Source of the DNA: Amylibacter sp. IMCC11727
Lineage (GTDB): Bacteria > Pseudomonadota > Alphaproteobacteria > Rhodobacterales > Rhodobacteraceae
Direction: 5' to 3'
Length of the DNA: 64,000 nucleotides
Assembly (NCBI RefSeq): GCF_029854195.1
Contig: NZ_CP122960.1
Location: 248,001 to 312,000, forward strand
The notes under the pieces were generated by a model, which saw only the letters and a program-made list of their open reading frames with translations, was not told the origin of the DNA and searched no databases. Made by a program: the position numbers and the translations under genes. Position 1 is the stretch's first letter. The number at the start of each line of letters is the position of its first letter. Below, in pieces: positions 44,988 to 53,590 of this stretch.

Positions 44988-45323
44988 ATGGTGCCAGATA
45001 TCCTCCTAAAAGACGCTTATGAGATTTTGACATCGGCAGGTCAGTTTACCAAAACGATTGTACCTGGGCAGCCTGTTACCACATCTCTCAGCACAGACCC
45101 TCTGGTCACGCCAGATGTACTAGAGGCACTCCGCACCGGGCAAGACCTAAGCCCAGAGCAAATGCGCACCCTAATTTGGGCACTTGATCTGTTGGCTGCG
45201 GGAGTGCCAGATCAACAGAGTTTTCAGGTTGATCCAAACGTTCAGCGGGTGGCGGGTAAGCTGCGCGAACGGTTCAGCCGTGCCCATAAAGTCTCTGCCT
45301 ATGCGGGTTTGGACGCCACATAA
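44988..45323 (+). CDS. Small conserved-looking protein of unknown function
   Basis: 111 residues, start adjacent to the methyltransferase stop (no gap). It is mostly helical and acidic with no membrane span or known motif: LLKDAYEILTSAGQFTKTIV, LTPDVLEALRTG-type segment, and SPEQMRTLIWALDLLAAGV. Coupling suggests it is real and works with the methyltransferase. Its 3' end overlaps the convergent second methyltransferase by 25 nt. Family not recognised. Confidence 0.6.
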   Translation: MVPDILLKDAYEILTSAGQFTKTIVPGQPVTTSLSTDPLVTPDVLEALRTGQDLSPEQMRTLIWALDLLAAGVPDQQSFQVDPNVQRVAGKLRERFSRAHKVSAYAGLDAT

Positions 45324-46036
45324 AACAGCTGCCCTTCCGTCAGATCATTACTGACGTCACCTGTGGTGTAATGAACAGACTGCGCTTTTTCGATTTTGAA
45401 ACCCGCGCTTTTCAGCAGATCAACCATTTCGGCTGGTGTGAAGAAATGACCAGATGCGGGATAATCCACACCATCAATATTCCAGTCAAACCGAATGTCC
45501 CCGCGGGTGTAATTGGGTTTAATCGCATCAATGATCCGTCGTCCCAAAGATGTCCAACGGCCATACCCAACATAGTGACGGTTGTTCACATCAATGAACA
45601 GCTTTCCACCGGGCCGCATGAGCGAAAACAGCTCTGCCAATAGGTTTCGCCGTGCGTCTGTTCCTGGAACGTGCCCCAGAACATTCCACAAACAAACCAG
45701 TGCATCCACATCCGGTAAATCAGCTGCCCAATCGGGTGTGTTTACTGAAAAAACCTGTTCCGCGTGACCCAACTCTTTGCACCGCGCAACCATTTCATCT
45801 GAGATATCCGCCTGAAAGAATCGCACAGGCGCGACCTGTTTGGCCAATTCAATGCCGCGCACACCATCGCCAGACCCATAATCCAACATGACAGAGGGGG
45901 GCGTCTTCAACTGCCCTGCGATCAAGTCATCAACCGCCCCAATGTAGGCCGACTTAGTTTCAGAATACGCCCGATATTTATCTGCAAACGCATCATAAAT
46001 GGTCGCTGCATCCACGGCGGGTTCAGGATCGCTCAT
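45299..46036 (-). CDS. Class I SAM-dependent methyltransferase
   Basis: 245 residues with motif I SVMLDYGSGDGVRGIELAKQ, FFQADISDEMVARC, and VDALVCLWNVLGHVPG. The C-terminal part (SGHFFTPAEMVDLLKSAGFK) is typical for small-molecule methyltransferases. It is coupled to the NeuB-type synthase (ATGA overlap), last gene of the leftward block 52755-45299. Different in sequence from the methyltransferase at 44334. Confidence 0.85.
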   Translation of the reverse strand: MSDPEPAVDAATIYDAFADKYRAYSETKSAYIGAVDDLIAGQLKTPPSVMLDYGSGDGVRGIELAKQVAPVRFFQADISDEMVARCKELGHAEQVFSVNTPDWAADLPDVDALVCLWNVLGHVPGTDARRNLLAELFSLMRPGGKLFIDVNNRHYVGYGRWTSLGRRIIDAIKPNYTRGDIRFDWNIDGVDYPASGHFFTPAEMVDLLKSAGFKIEKAQSVHYTTGDVSNDLTEGQLFYVASKPA

Positions 46037-47085
46037 AGGTCAGACCACTGAAACGGAGAGTCAGTGTCTTTGGCAACTTTCAAGGCACGGCCCAAAACCT
46101 TGTCCAAATCAAACGGCTCAATGCCATTACGCGGACGTTTAAACGCGATGTCTGCCTCTGTCACCACATGGCCAACGGGCAATGGATATCGCGCAACGAT
46201 TGCCTTGCGGATCAACGGGATCTGCGGAATTTCGGATGGAACAGGCACTTTGATTCCGCTACCCAAACAGGCCTCGGCGCCGCGCATCCCATCTACCATC
46301 TCGCTCAACTCGTCTGGCTCAATAGACGCGCGATGGTCTGGCCCTGGCATGTTGCGATCCATCGTAAAGTGTTTTTCGACCGCACAGGCCCCGAGCGCGG
46401 CTGCGGTGATTGGGGCGATGGTTCCCACAGTATGATCTGAATAACCCACTGGATACCCAAATGCGCGCGCCATCGTATCCATCGCCTGCAGGTTAACCTC
46501 TGCCAATGGTGCGGGATATTCAGACACACAATGCAGCACAACAAGTTCTGGGTCAGGTTTGGCTTGTTCAATCACACGGATCGCAGCTGCGGTTTCTTCT
46601 AATGTGCTTGCGCCTGTGGACAAAATCATGCCCACGCCTGAACGAGCAATTTCAGCCAAGAACGGATGATGGGTCACTTCGGAAGACGCAATTTTGATGG
46701 ATTTAACCTGAAGATCACGCAGCAAAAATTCTAGACTCTTGCTTTCAAAAGCGGTGCAAAGAAAGGGCATTTCCATTTCCGCACAGAAATCCCGCATAGT
46801 GGTTAACTGCCCGTGTGACAATTCCAATGCTTTGGCCATTTCCAACTGGCCCGTCCCGTCGTCACCAGTCGTGTCTTTCTGATAACTGGCTTTATCCGCA
46901 TGAATGCTGATTTCTTCTTCTGCGATGAAGGCTTGGAATTTTACAATATCCCCGCCTCGTTTCTTGATTTCCCGCACCATCTGACGTGCAAGATCTAGGT
47001 CCCCGTTATGGTTTACGCCAATCTCAATAATGGATTGGCAATGTCCGGGGTTCGCAAAATCAATGTTGATCGTATCAAAGTTCAT
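46033..47085 (-). CDS. Nonulosonic acid synthase (NeuB/LegI family)
   Basis: 350 residues: a TIM-barrel synthase with IIEIGVNHNGDLDLARQMVR, KFQAF, KIASSEVTHHPFL, HCVSEYPAPLAEVNLQAMD and the metal-site segment GYSDHTVG, then EKHFTMDRNMPGPDHRASIE. A C-terminal SAF (antifreeze-like) domain is present (about 285-350). It condenses a 6-carbon amino sugar with phosphoenolpyruvate to make a 9-carbon acid. With the 2-epimerase (43132) and CMP-transferase (40292) it forms the core of the pathway. Confidence 0.92.
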   Translation of the reverse strand: MNFDTINIDFANPGHCQSIIEIGVNHNGDLDLARQMVREIKKRGGDIVKFQAFIAEEEISIHADKASYQKDTTGDDGTGQLEMAKALELSHGQLTTMRDFCAEMEMPFLCTAFESKSLEFLLRDLQVKSIKIASSEVTHHPFLAEIARSGVGMILSTGASTLEETAAAIRVIEQAKPDPELVVLHCVSEYPAPLAEVNLQAMDTMARAFGYPVGYSDHTVGTIAPITAAALGACAVEKHFTMDRNMPGPDHRASIEPDELSEMVDGMRGAEACLGSGIKVPVPSEIPQIPLIRKAIVARYPLPVGHVVTEADIAFKRPRNGIEPFDLDKVLGRALKVAKDTDSPFQWSDL

Positions 47086-47093
47086 TATGGGTC

Positions 47094-48173
47094 TCAGCTT
47101 TGGAGGCGGTATCGCGGAAAAAATGCACTTTCGAGAGCATCGCCATGGGTTTGTTTTTCACGCGACTTTACCGCGTTAGTTAAGCTTTCGTATGTGGTTG
47201 GGTCAAGAATGGATTGGGTTGAATACAACGGCAATGTCTGATGCGAAAACGAGTTCTTGAAGGTGAATAACGGGTCTGCCCCATCGGTGCGCCCGCCGCC
47301 CAGATGGAACAATTTGTATCCTTGTCCCTTGGCCCAAATCAGGCTGTCCAACATCAACAAAGGTGTTGGGTTTAATTTGCGTGCGGCCAAATCAGCGCAG
47401 GAAAAATGGTAATACACCGTGTCGTACATATGGATGTGAAAAAACGATGCGATGATTTTGCCATCGTGTTGCGCATGGAGCAGGGTCACATGGTCAGGCC
47501 CCAAACAATCACGGCAATTATGAAAATAATCATCAGGAAAATGCCAGAATTCGCGCGCATTCACAGCATCCATCGTTTCTAAATAACGCGCGTGATACGC
47601 ATCATAATCCGCATCAGATCCGTCAGACGCGATGACTTCCACACCTGCTTTGCGTGCTGACATGGCCGCCTTGCGTTGGCGATCATCAATGCGTGCCCAA
47701 ATTTCTGGCAATGTTGGTGTCAGATCAGCCACCACAACTTCTTTGCGGTAATCGACTGTTTGTCCACTGGGCAGGACATCTTTTTGCACATCGGTGAACT
47801 TGGGATTGAGCAGGGTGAAATCCGTTACGGCTGCATTCTGCTCTGCGAACGCCATGAAACCCTGCGCAAAGCCTTGCTTGTCGCTTGCATTCGGTTGCCC
47901 AGTCGCAAGGGCGCCGCCGTATCCGTAAACCGACGAAAAATCCCGCCGTTTGGTGGCAGAAATGCTCTTTGGGATATCGCGCACCATGATCGGCTTAAAA
48001 ATCGTACCGCTCTGACCTTCCCACACCACAAGGTAAGATTGATCTGAATAAGTCTTTTCATAGATGGCTAGGTAATCTGGATGATAGTGAATATCACGTT
48101 GGTCATGGGGCAGTTGATCCAACAAGGCCACCCATTGATCACGATCATCTGTGGTCAGAATGTTAAGGGTCAT
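47094..48173 (-). CDS. FemAB/GNAT-fold acyltransferase-like protein
   Basis: 359 residues with the double GNAT (FemAB, BioF2-like) layout. Key segments are YHPDYLAIYEKTYSDQSYLV at the N-terminus, the mid-domain RQRKAAMSARKAGVEV, and SFFHIHMYDTVYYHFSCADL, LLMLDSLIWAKGQGYKLFHL in the second GNAT. Such proteins N-acylate amino sugars or add amino acids. Here it may acylate an amino group on the nonulosonic acid. Coupled to the aldolase gene (ATGA) and 8 nt ahead of the synthase. Confidence 0.78.
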   Translation of the reverse strand: MTLNILTTDDRDQWVALLDQLPHDQRDIHYHPDYLAIYEKTYSDQSYLVVWEGQSGTIFKPIMVRDIPKSISATKRRDFSSVYGYGGALATGQPNASDKQGFAQGFMAFAEQNAAVTDFTLLNPKFTDVQKDVLPSGQTVDYRKEVVVADLTPTLPEIWARIDDRQRKAAMSARKAGVEVIASDGSDADYDAYHARYLETMDAVNAREFWHFPDDYFHNCRDCLGPDHVTLLHAQHDGKIIASFFHIHMYDTVYYHFSCADLAARKLNPTPLLMLDSLIWAKGQGYKLFHLGGGRTDGADPLFTFKNSFSHQTLPLYSTQSILDPTTYESLTNAVKSREKQTHGDALESAFFPRYRLQS

Positions 48174-48985
48174 AGGGCGGCAACAGCGTCTTGAAAGGCA
48201 ATTTTGTTAGCGTTCAATTGGTCCACTGGTGCGTCTTTAAAGGTTTCGTAAATACGCAACAGCTCGGCAATTTCTGCTTCAAAATCCATGATGCCCCGCA
48301 GCTCTTCCAGAGTCTTTGCTTGACGGTGGAAACTCCGTGACAGGATCGCAGCAGATGATCCAAGCCGCACATGCTCGCCCAGTAATAATTCCGGGGGAAT
48401 ATTCCCCTCTGACGCACGGGCAACGCCGCCAATGCCAAACGGGATGCCTTTGGCTTTTAGCGCCTGCGATGCATCTTCTAGAACACCATTGGCAAGGGGT
48501 GAAAAGATCATCTTATCCCCCCGTTCCAGCGAAAGATCGTTTAACCCGATATGCAACGTCGACAAAGGCAAACGTTCAATGATCTCTGGTAAAGCAGCAA
48601 TGGACCCAACTGTTTCAAACAGTGGAACCGCTTCAATACGATTGTTCAACACATCAAGGAAAGCCGCCAGCGTGTCATAGTCATGAAACATCGGTAGCAT
48701 AACACTGTCTGCGCCGCGGGCGATAACCGCGTCAATTTCGGATGCGGTGCCATCATGAAACGGATTGATCCGCACCAACAAGTGTCCGTTTGGTGCGCCG
48801 TCCCGTATCCGCGAAACGGTGTCCATTGTCTGAACGGATTGGACCGTATCCAAGTGTCCTTGCCGTTCCTGTTTTCCCATGACTTCAAGATCAACAAACA
48901 AACGGTTCACACCGTGTTCGCTAATGAAACCAGCAATTGCGGGGTCATCCACAATCATCAAGAATTTGAAATCAGAGGCTGCCAT
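48170..48985 (-). CDS. HpcH/HpaI-family aldolase / citrate-lyase beta-like protein
   Basis: About 271 residues of the PEP/pyruvate-binding TIM-barrel superfamily: FMIVDDPAIAGFISEHGVNR, FVDLEVMGK, HLLVRINPFHDG, IARGADSVMLPMFHDYDTL, PLFETVGSIAALPEII and HIGLNDLSLERG. The metal Glu and substrate Arg positions are retained. ATG 48985 begins 5 nt after the asnB stop, better than the TTG at 49018. An aldolase inside a nonulosonate locus is unusual; it might form a C-C bond with pyruvate or supply a side-chain acid. Its role is not known. Confidence 0.8.
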   Translation of the reverse strand: MAASDFKFLMIVDDPAIAGFISEHGVNRLFVDLEVMGKQERQGHLDTVQSVQTMDTVSRIRDGAPNGHLLVRINPFHDGTASEIDAVIARGADSVMLPMFHDYDTLAAFLDVLNNRIEAVPLFETVGSIAALPEIIERLPLSTLHIGLNDLSLERGDKMIFSPLANGVLEDASQALKAKGIPFGIGGVARASEGNIPPELLLGEHVRLGSSAAILSRSFHRQAKTLEELRGIMDFEAEIAELLRIYETFKDAPVDQLNANKIAFQDAVAAL

Positions 48986-48990
48986 CAAAT

Positions 48991-50745
48991 TTACGCCGCC
49001 GCGAGTTGGCGCATCCAATGGGCGCTCATCAACAAGGTTCGCAATTCGCGTGTATGGTTTGCTTTGCCGCCCTTGTGATCTTCAAACATTTGAACTGCAC
49101 CTGCAACATTGTACCGCGATGGGTCCAGCGTGGCCAAAGTATCCCGCGCCCAATCTTCGAGCGGGCCTTTGATCCATTCTCCAATCGGCATGGTTGGCAT
49201 GGATTTTTTACGGAACATCAAATCCCGATCAAAGTGGCGCAAGCCGTAATCTTTCAGGTAGAGTTTGCTCACGCCATCGCGCATTTTGTCTTCTAAAGGC
49301 AGGCGGGCCAATGCCTCTGATACGCGGTGATCCATAAACGGAGACCGCCCCTCAATAGATTGCCCAGCCCCCATGCGATCGGTTTTGATCAGATTGTTGC
49401 CTGGGCTGAGTGATGTACATTCATAAGCCGCAATTTGATCGACTGGGTCCAGATGGCCCCAAGGTGCAAGAATTTCCTCGAACGTTTCAATCGGCTTGTC
49501 CAAAGACGCACGGAAATCTGCGTTCAACACACGGGCGCGTGCGGCCTCTGGCATAAAGCAAATTTGATCAAAGTACTTTGCGATCGGAAATTCCTTGTTT
49601 TGGGGCTCATTGAAAAACGCTTGGTTGTGCGAAAACCCTGACAAAACTTCATCAGGTCCATCACCGTTCATGGCTACAATGACACCCGCTTCATGTGCCG
49701 CTTGGCACAGACGGCGGATAAGGAAGAACGAAAAATCACCATGTGGCTGATCAGCGTGATGCAGCACCGCAGAAATATTATCGGGTACAATCGAATGATC
49801 ATATTGGATTGGGTGCAGATCAATCGTGTCAAATTGCGCAGCAACCTGTTGTGCCAAATGATATTCACCATAGCCTTCTTCGCGGCAATCAAGACCAAAG
49901 GCCAACATGCTCGGCGCATTCCACTGGTGGCGCAAATGGGCGGCGATCACAGAGCTATCAACGCCCCCTGAGAGGAACAAACAGCCCTTTACGTCAAACC
50001 GCATCTGCAACCGAATTGCATCATCGAGCAACGCGCCAAACGCGTCGTGTGTCATCGGTTGCGCCTCTTGACCAATAGGCCATGACCAATATTGGTGCGA
50101 TGTGCGCGACCCATCTGGGGCGATTTCCAAATACGTGCCAGGGGCAAGATGGGTGATCCCCTTGTAACAGGTGCGTGGTGGCGGACAGTAATTAAAGCTG
50201 TGCATCAGGTTGACGCCGATATCGTCAATCTCTGGCGAAATGCCTGGCAAAGACAGGATCGTTTTGATCTCGGAGCCGAACGCAAAACCACCGTCTGGCA
50301 AATCCATCAGGTAGCAAGGTTTAATCCCCTGACGGTCGCGCGCCAAAATCCCTTTGTTCTGTTTTGTGTCCCACAGGCAAAAGGCAAACATCCCGATCAG
50401 ATCATCGAGCATGGCCACACCTTTTTCGCGCCACAGATGCACTAAGACTTCGGTGTCGCAGCGCGATTTGAACTGATAGCCTTTTGACTTCAGGTCTTCG
50501 CGCAATTCGATGAAATTGTAGATTTCGCCGTTGAAGACAACCCAAACCGTGTCATCCGTATTAGACATCGGTTGCCCGCCATTTTCAGGATCAACCACAG
50601 CCAAACGCGCATGACCGAGCAAGGCTGGACCAATCTGAACCACGTCTTGTTCATCAGGCCCACGGTAAGCGATGCAATCGATCATCCGTGCAACGTCTGA
50701 TTTGGTATATTTCTGGGTTCCGATAACGCCAGCTATTCCACACAT
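48991..50745 (-). CDS. asnB: Asparagine synthase (glutamine-hydrolysing), AsnB family
   Basis: 584 residues. Class II amidotransferase at the N-terminus with nucleophile Cys2 (MCGIAGVIG), YRGPDEQDV, GHARLAVVDPENGGQPM and VVFNGEIYNF; ATP-pyrophosphatase domain from about 200 with the intact PP loop GCLFLSGGVDSSVIAAHLRH. Late segments NGDGPDEVLSGF and GQSIEGRSPFMDHRVSEAL are conserved. In surface-glycan loci, AsnB paralogues amidate carboxyl groups of sugar acids; that is likely here, though true asparagine synthesis is not excluded. It lies 40 nt after a short protein resembling part of its own domain. Confidence 0.88.
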   Translation of the reverse strand: MCGIAGVIGTQKYTKSDVARMIDCIAYRGPDEQDVVQIGPALLGHARLAVVDPENGGQPMSNTDDTVWVVFNGEIYNFIELREDLKSKGYQFKSRCDTEVLVHLWREKGVAMLDDLIGMFAFCLWDTKQNKGILARDRQGIKPCYLMDLPDGGFAFGSEIKTILSLPGISPEIDDIGVNLMHSFNYCPPPRTCYKGITHLAPGTYLEIAPDGSRTSHQYWSWPIGQEAQPMTHDAFGALLDDAIRLQMRFDVKGCLFLSGGVDSSVIAAHLRHQWNAPSMLAFGLDCREEGYGEYHLAQQVAAQFDTIDLHPIQYDHSIVPDNISAVLHHADQPHGDFSFFLIRRLCQAAHEAGVIVAMNGDGPDEVLSGFSHNQAFFNEPQNKEFPIAKYFDQICFMPEAARARVLNADFRASLDKPIETFEEILAPWGHLDPVDQIAAYECTSLSPGNNLIKTDRMGAGQSIEGRSPFMDHRVSEALARLPLEDKMRDGVSKLYLKDYGLRHFDRDLMFRKKSMPTMPIGEWIKGPLEDWARDTLATLDPSRYNVAGAVQMFEDHKGGKANHTRELRTLLMSAHWMRQLAAA

Positions 50746-50785
50746 CTTTTTTCCTTACTTACGTTTGTAGGACCTAACGTCGTGA

Positions 50786-51274
50786 TTAAGTTGATTTACG
50801 CGATCCATTTTGTCTGGCCAATGCTTGGCCCAAGAATGCAATTAAAGCAGATTGAACAACCTCTTCAGAGTTCAAGCTATCTGGAAGGTCTGCCAACAAG
50901 GCGCGAACTTGATCGTCTGCAAAGGGACCTGGCCCTTCGAATGATCCGCTGACCAGCTGGAGCCCATCTCTTTTGGCCATCGCCTCCAGTTCCGTTTGCA
51001 GGGCTGTCTTCTGTGTATTTACAGTTTGATGCAAGGCTCCAAACCGTAACGCCGCGTCACGGGCAAATGTGTCATCGCTTGCTGCGTAGCTACGCAAAGG
51101 TGCCGTTTGGTACAGGCTCATGAATCCCAAAACCGCAGCATCGCGCCCTGATCCCGTAAGTGCCACACCCAACGGTCCTTCTGTCATCATACGGCGCGTT
51201 GCATCATCCAGTAGGCTCATCAAGCGGGCCGTTATCGCCCCTTTGCTGTTCACACTGTCCACTGCATTACTCAT
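50786..51274 (-). CDS. Small degenerate asparagine-synthase-like (PP-loop) protein
   Basis: 162 residues from ATG 51274, overlapping the aminotransferase stop (ATGA). The segment MMTEGPLGVALTGSGRDAAV aligns by eye with the start of an AsnB ATP-pyrophosphatase domain (PxGVxLSGGxDSS), but SGG-x-DS reads TGSGRDA, so the phosphate loop is altered. The following ASDDTFARDAALRFGALHQT matches the DExxYAxxVAxxxGTxHH-type stretch. It ends before the rest of the domain. It may be a remnant or a regulatory partner of the intact AsnB next door. Confidence 0.65.
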   Translation of the reverse strand: MSNAVDSVNSKGAITARLMSLLDDATRRMMTEGPLGVALTGSGRDAAVLGFMSLYQTAPLRSYAASDDTFARDAALRFGALHQTVNTQKTALQTELEAMAKRDGLQLVSGSFEGPGPFADDQVRALLADLPDSLNSEEVVQSALIAFLGQALARQNGSRKST

Positions 51275-52755
51275 GATGCAAATCCTTCGCTCAACACGGA
51301 TCGGATAGATGCAATGACACCGTCTTGTTCTTTTACGCTCATGGCAGAGCCAGACGGCAGACATAGCGTGCGCAAGAAAACCGAAGTTCCAACAGACTCG
51401 TCCAGCGAATGAGGTTCGAACTCTGCTCCTGCTAGCAGGGGTTGCATTTGCATTGGCTTCCATGCGGGTCGCGTTTCAACACCATTATTGCGCAAGGCTC
51501 TCATCAGCTGATACACATGTAACGGCACCTGATCAGGGTCCAAAGAAATAACGGTCAGCCAACGGTTGCCTTGGCTGTTTGTACATTCAGCCTGAAATCC
51601 AAGTCCTGGAATATCGCCCAAACCCTCGACATAGCGATCATAGATTGCGCGGCGGGCCGCAACCCGTTCGTTTAATACTTCGAGCTGACCGCGCCCAATC
51701 CCTGCCAGAACATTGGACATTCGGTAATTATACGCAATTTCGGTGTGCTGATAGTGTTCCGCGTCATCGCGACCCTGTGTTGACAGTTTTTGCGCCCGAG
51801 CCATCAGATCCGCGCGATCAGACATCAACGCACCACCGCCCGAAGTTGTAATGATTTTATTACCATTAAAGGAATAAACACTCAGCAATCCGTGCGCTCC
51901 AGAAGCGAGGTTGCCATAGGTTGCACCAAGGCTTTCTGCGGCGTCTTCGACAACGGGCACTTCATACTGATTGGCCAAAGCCATAATCGCATCCATATCT
52001 GCCGATTGCCCATAAAGATGCACCACGATGATCGCTTTGGGCAACGTGCCAGCCGCCGCATCACGCGCCAATGCCCGTCCCAGTGCTTGGGGCGACATGT
52101 TCCACGTAACGGGCTCTGCATCGATCAACACGGGGGTTGCCTGTTCGTATAAAATGGGCTGCACCGATGCAACAAATGTCAAATCTGAAACGTAAACCCG
52201 ATCCCCTGCTGTGATATCCAAAACCCGCAGCGCCAGGTGCAATCCTGCCGTGCCAGAAGATACGGCCAGCGCATGTTTGCGACCTGAAAACGCGCATAAT
52301 GCCGATTCAAATGCAGTCAGGTTGCTGCCCGCTGGTGCAACGTAGTTTTCTTCAAAGGCCAACTGCACATAGCCTGCTTCGCCATTGCCCATATGCGGCG
52401 GCGAAAGGTACAGCATTTTGGACAGGCTCAAACGGTCAATGAAACGGGTTGGTCGCCCGTTCTCATCCACCAAAACCACAACGTCGATACTGTGTTCGTC
52501 CAACGTGGCCAGTGCATCCGCATCGCTGGCATCATCAGGTAAAAGTATCGGGTGTTGTCCTGGAAAATCTGTAACGGGGGAGTCTAAATCCAGACCCTGT
52601 AACAGCGCACGTCTGACATCGCCGTTCGTAACAGTGCGGATCACTTTGCCCTGTTCATCAACGATAACACACAGTTTCACGGGACCTTGCTCTAGGGCCG
52701 AAATGGCCTCATGCAATTTGGCATGGGGGCCCAAAAGATACTGATCCAAAAGCAT
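51271..52755 (-). CDS. CBS-domain/DegT-DnrJ-EryC1 aminotransferase fusion (LegC/PseC-like)
   Basis: 494 residues. An N-terminal CBS pair (1-125) contains LHEAISALEQGPVKLCVIVD and TNGDVRRALLQGLD. A PLP sugar aminotransferase follows: NLTAFESALCAFSGRKHALA, SSGTAGLHLALRVL, VVEDAAESLGATYGN, and the PLP Lys in VYSFNGNKIITTSGGGAL. Enzymes of this family aminate 4-keto sugars on the way to legionaminic, bacillosamine or pseudaminic products. The CBS fusion may sense adenosyl or cytidine nucleotides. GGAG precedes ATG 52755. First gene of the leftward block. Confidence 0.85.
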   Translation of the reverse strand: MLLDQYLLGPHAKLHEAISALEQGPVKLCVIVDEQGKVIRTVTNGDVRRALLQGLDLDSPVTDFPGQHPILLPDDASDADALATLDEHSIDVVVLVDENGRPTRFIDRLSLSKMLYLSPPHMGNGEAGYVQLAFEENYVAPAGSNLTAFESALCAFSGRKHALAVSSGTAGLHLALRVLDITAGDRVYVSDLTFVASVQPILYEQATPVLIDAEPVTWNMSPQALGRALARDAAAGTLPKAIIVVHLYGQSADMDAIMALANQYEVPVVEDAAESLGATYGNLASGAHGLLSVYSFNGNKIITTSGGGALMSDRADLMARAQKLSTQGRDDAEHYQHTEIAYNYRMSNVLAGIGRGQLEVLNERVAARRAIYDRYVEGLGDIPGLGFQAECTNSQGNRWLTVISLDPDQVPLHVYQLMRALRNNGVETRPAWKPMQMQPLLAGAEFEPHSLDESVGTSVFLRTLCLPSGSAMSVKEQDGVIASIRSVLSEGFAS

Positions 52756-52813
52756 ACAAAACTCCAACCGAGTGCATACAAAAAGACTTAGACGCTACCT
52801 TTTAATAAGGCAA

Positions 52814-53590
52814 TCACTTGATCCACTTATGAAAGATGGCTCGCTTGAAACTGGCGCTTTGTCGCAAGACTTCGCTCTTTTTCTTTAACCACCAATTCGG
52901 TTTCGCTTTTGGGCGGCTGTTTTGGGACGCTTGCGCAATGTCGCTTGTCACGTTCAAGATTGAAAACGGGGCAGGATCCAACGCCAAACCCTGCCCGCTT
53001 TGAGACATCAAATGGCGAAACATATGATCGACAGGTGCAATGGGTTTTGCGGCCTCTTTAACAAACCGCGCTGCCCCTTCTTTGGACCACAAAATTGCCG
53101 TTGCAATCACTGGGAAATAAAACGCCTGAAACACCGTATGCGCTGTGCCACCGTGTTGCGAAAGCTCTTTGACCGGACGTGTCACAGATCGCGGGGCCCG
53201 CCCGAGGTTAACCATTTCCCAAGCTGGACAAGCATCAGATTTCAGAAACGTTGTCAGTTCTTCAAGTATTGGCCACGTGTGCGGAAAGCTCCGGAAATCG
53301 TCTTCAAAGACCAAGCCATAATCTTCACCGCTGTCCAAGAATGCTTGAGCCGCTTTGACATGGGATAGATAACACCCGACTTCGCCACTATTGAGGTCGC
53401 GACCAAAAAACTCGATGGCGGATTTGGATTCGTAATTTGGAAAATCCGTCGCAAGGCGTCCGCGTCCGTCAACGGCTTCGACGCGTTCAAAATCCAAATC
53501 AACCGCCGCCAATTGCATTTTGGCAGAGTCCAAACGTGCATCGCTGCCGTTCAGATTTATAACAAAAATCGGGCCATCAAACGGTTTCAT
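52814..53590 (-). CDS. Glycosyltransferase family 25 (LPS galactosyltransferase-like)
   Basis: 258 residues: PIFVINLNGSDARLDSAKMQ at the N-terminus, FERVEAVDGRG, GEVGCYLSHVKAAQAFLDSG, and the DxD-like YGLVFEDDFR. These are the standard GT25 marks (LPS core/LOS transferases). It follows the O-antigen ligase-like gene with a 14-nt overlap. The Lys/Arg/Trp-rich C-terminus (PKAKPNWWLKKKSEVLRQSA) may bind membrane. Confidence 0.85.
   Translation of the reverse strand: MKPFDGPIFVINLNGSDARLDSAKMQLAAVDLDFERVEAVDGRGRLATDFPNYESKSAIEFFGRDLNSGEVGCYLSHVKAAQAFLDSGEDYGLVFEDDFRSFPHTWPILEELTTFLKSDACPAWEMVNLGRAPRSVTRPVKELSQHGGTAHTVFQAFYFPVIATAILWSKEGAARFVKEAAKPIAPVDHMFRHLMSQSGQGLALDPAPFSILNVTSDIAQASQNSRPKAKPNWWLKKKSEVLRQSASFKRAIFHKWIK

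Noticed and set aside
51275..51463. N-terminal extension of the degenerate AsnB-like protein
   Set aside because: It lies inside the aminotransferase gene; the ATGA overlap at 51271-51274 marks the better start.
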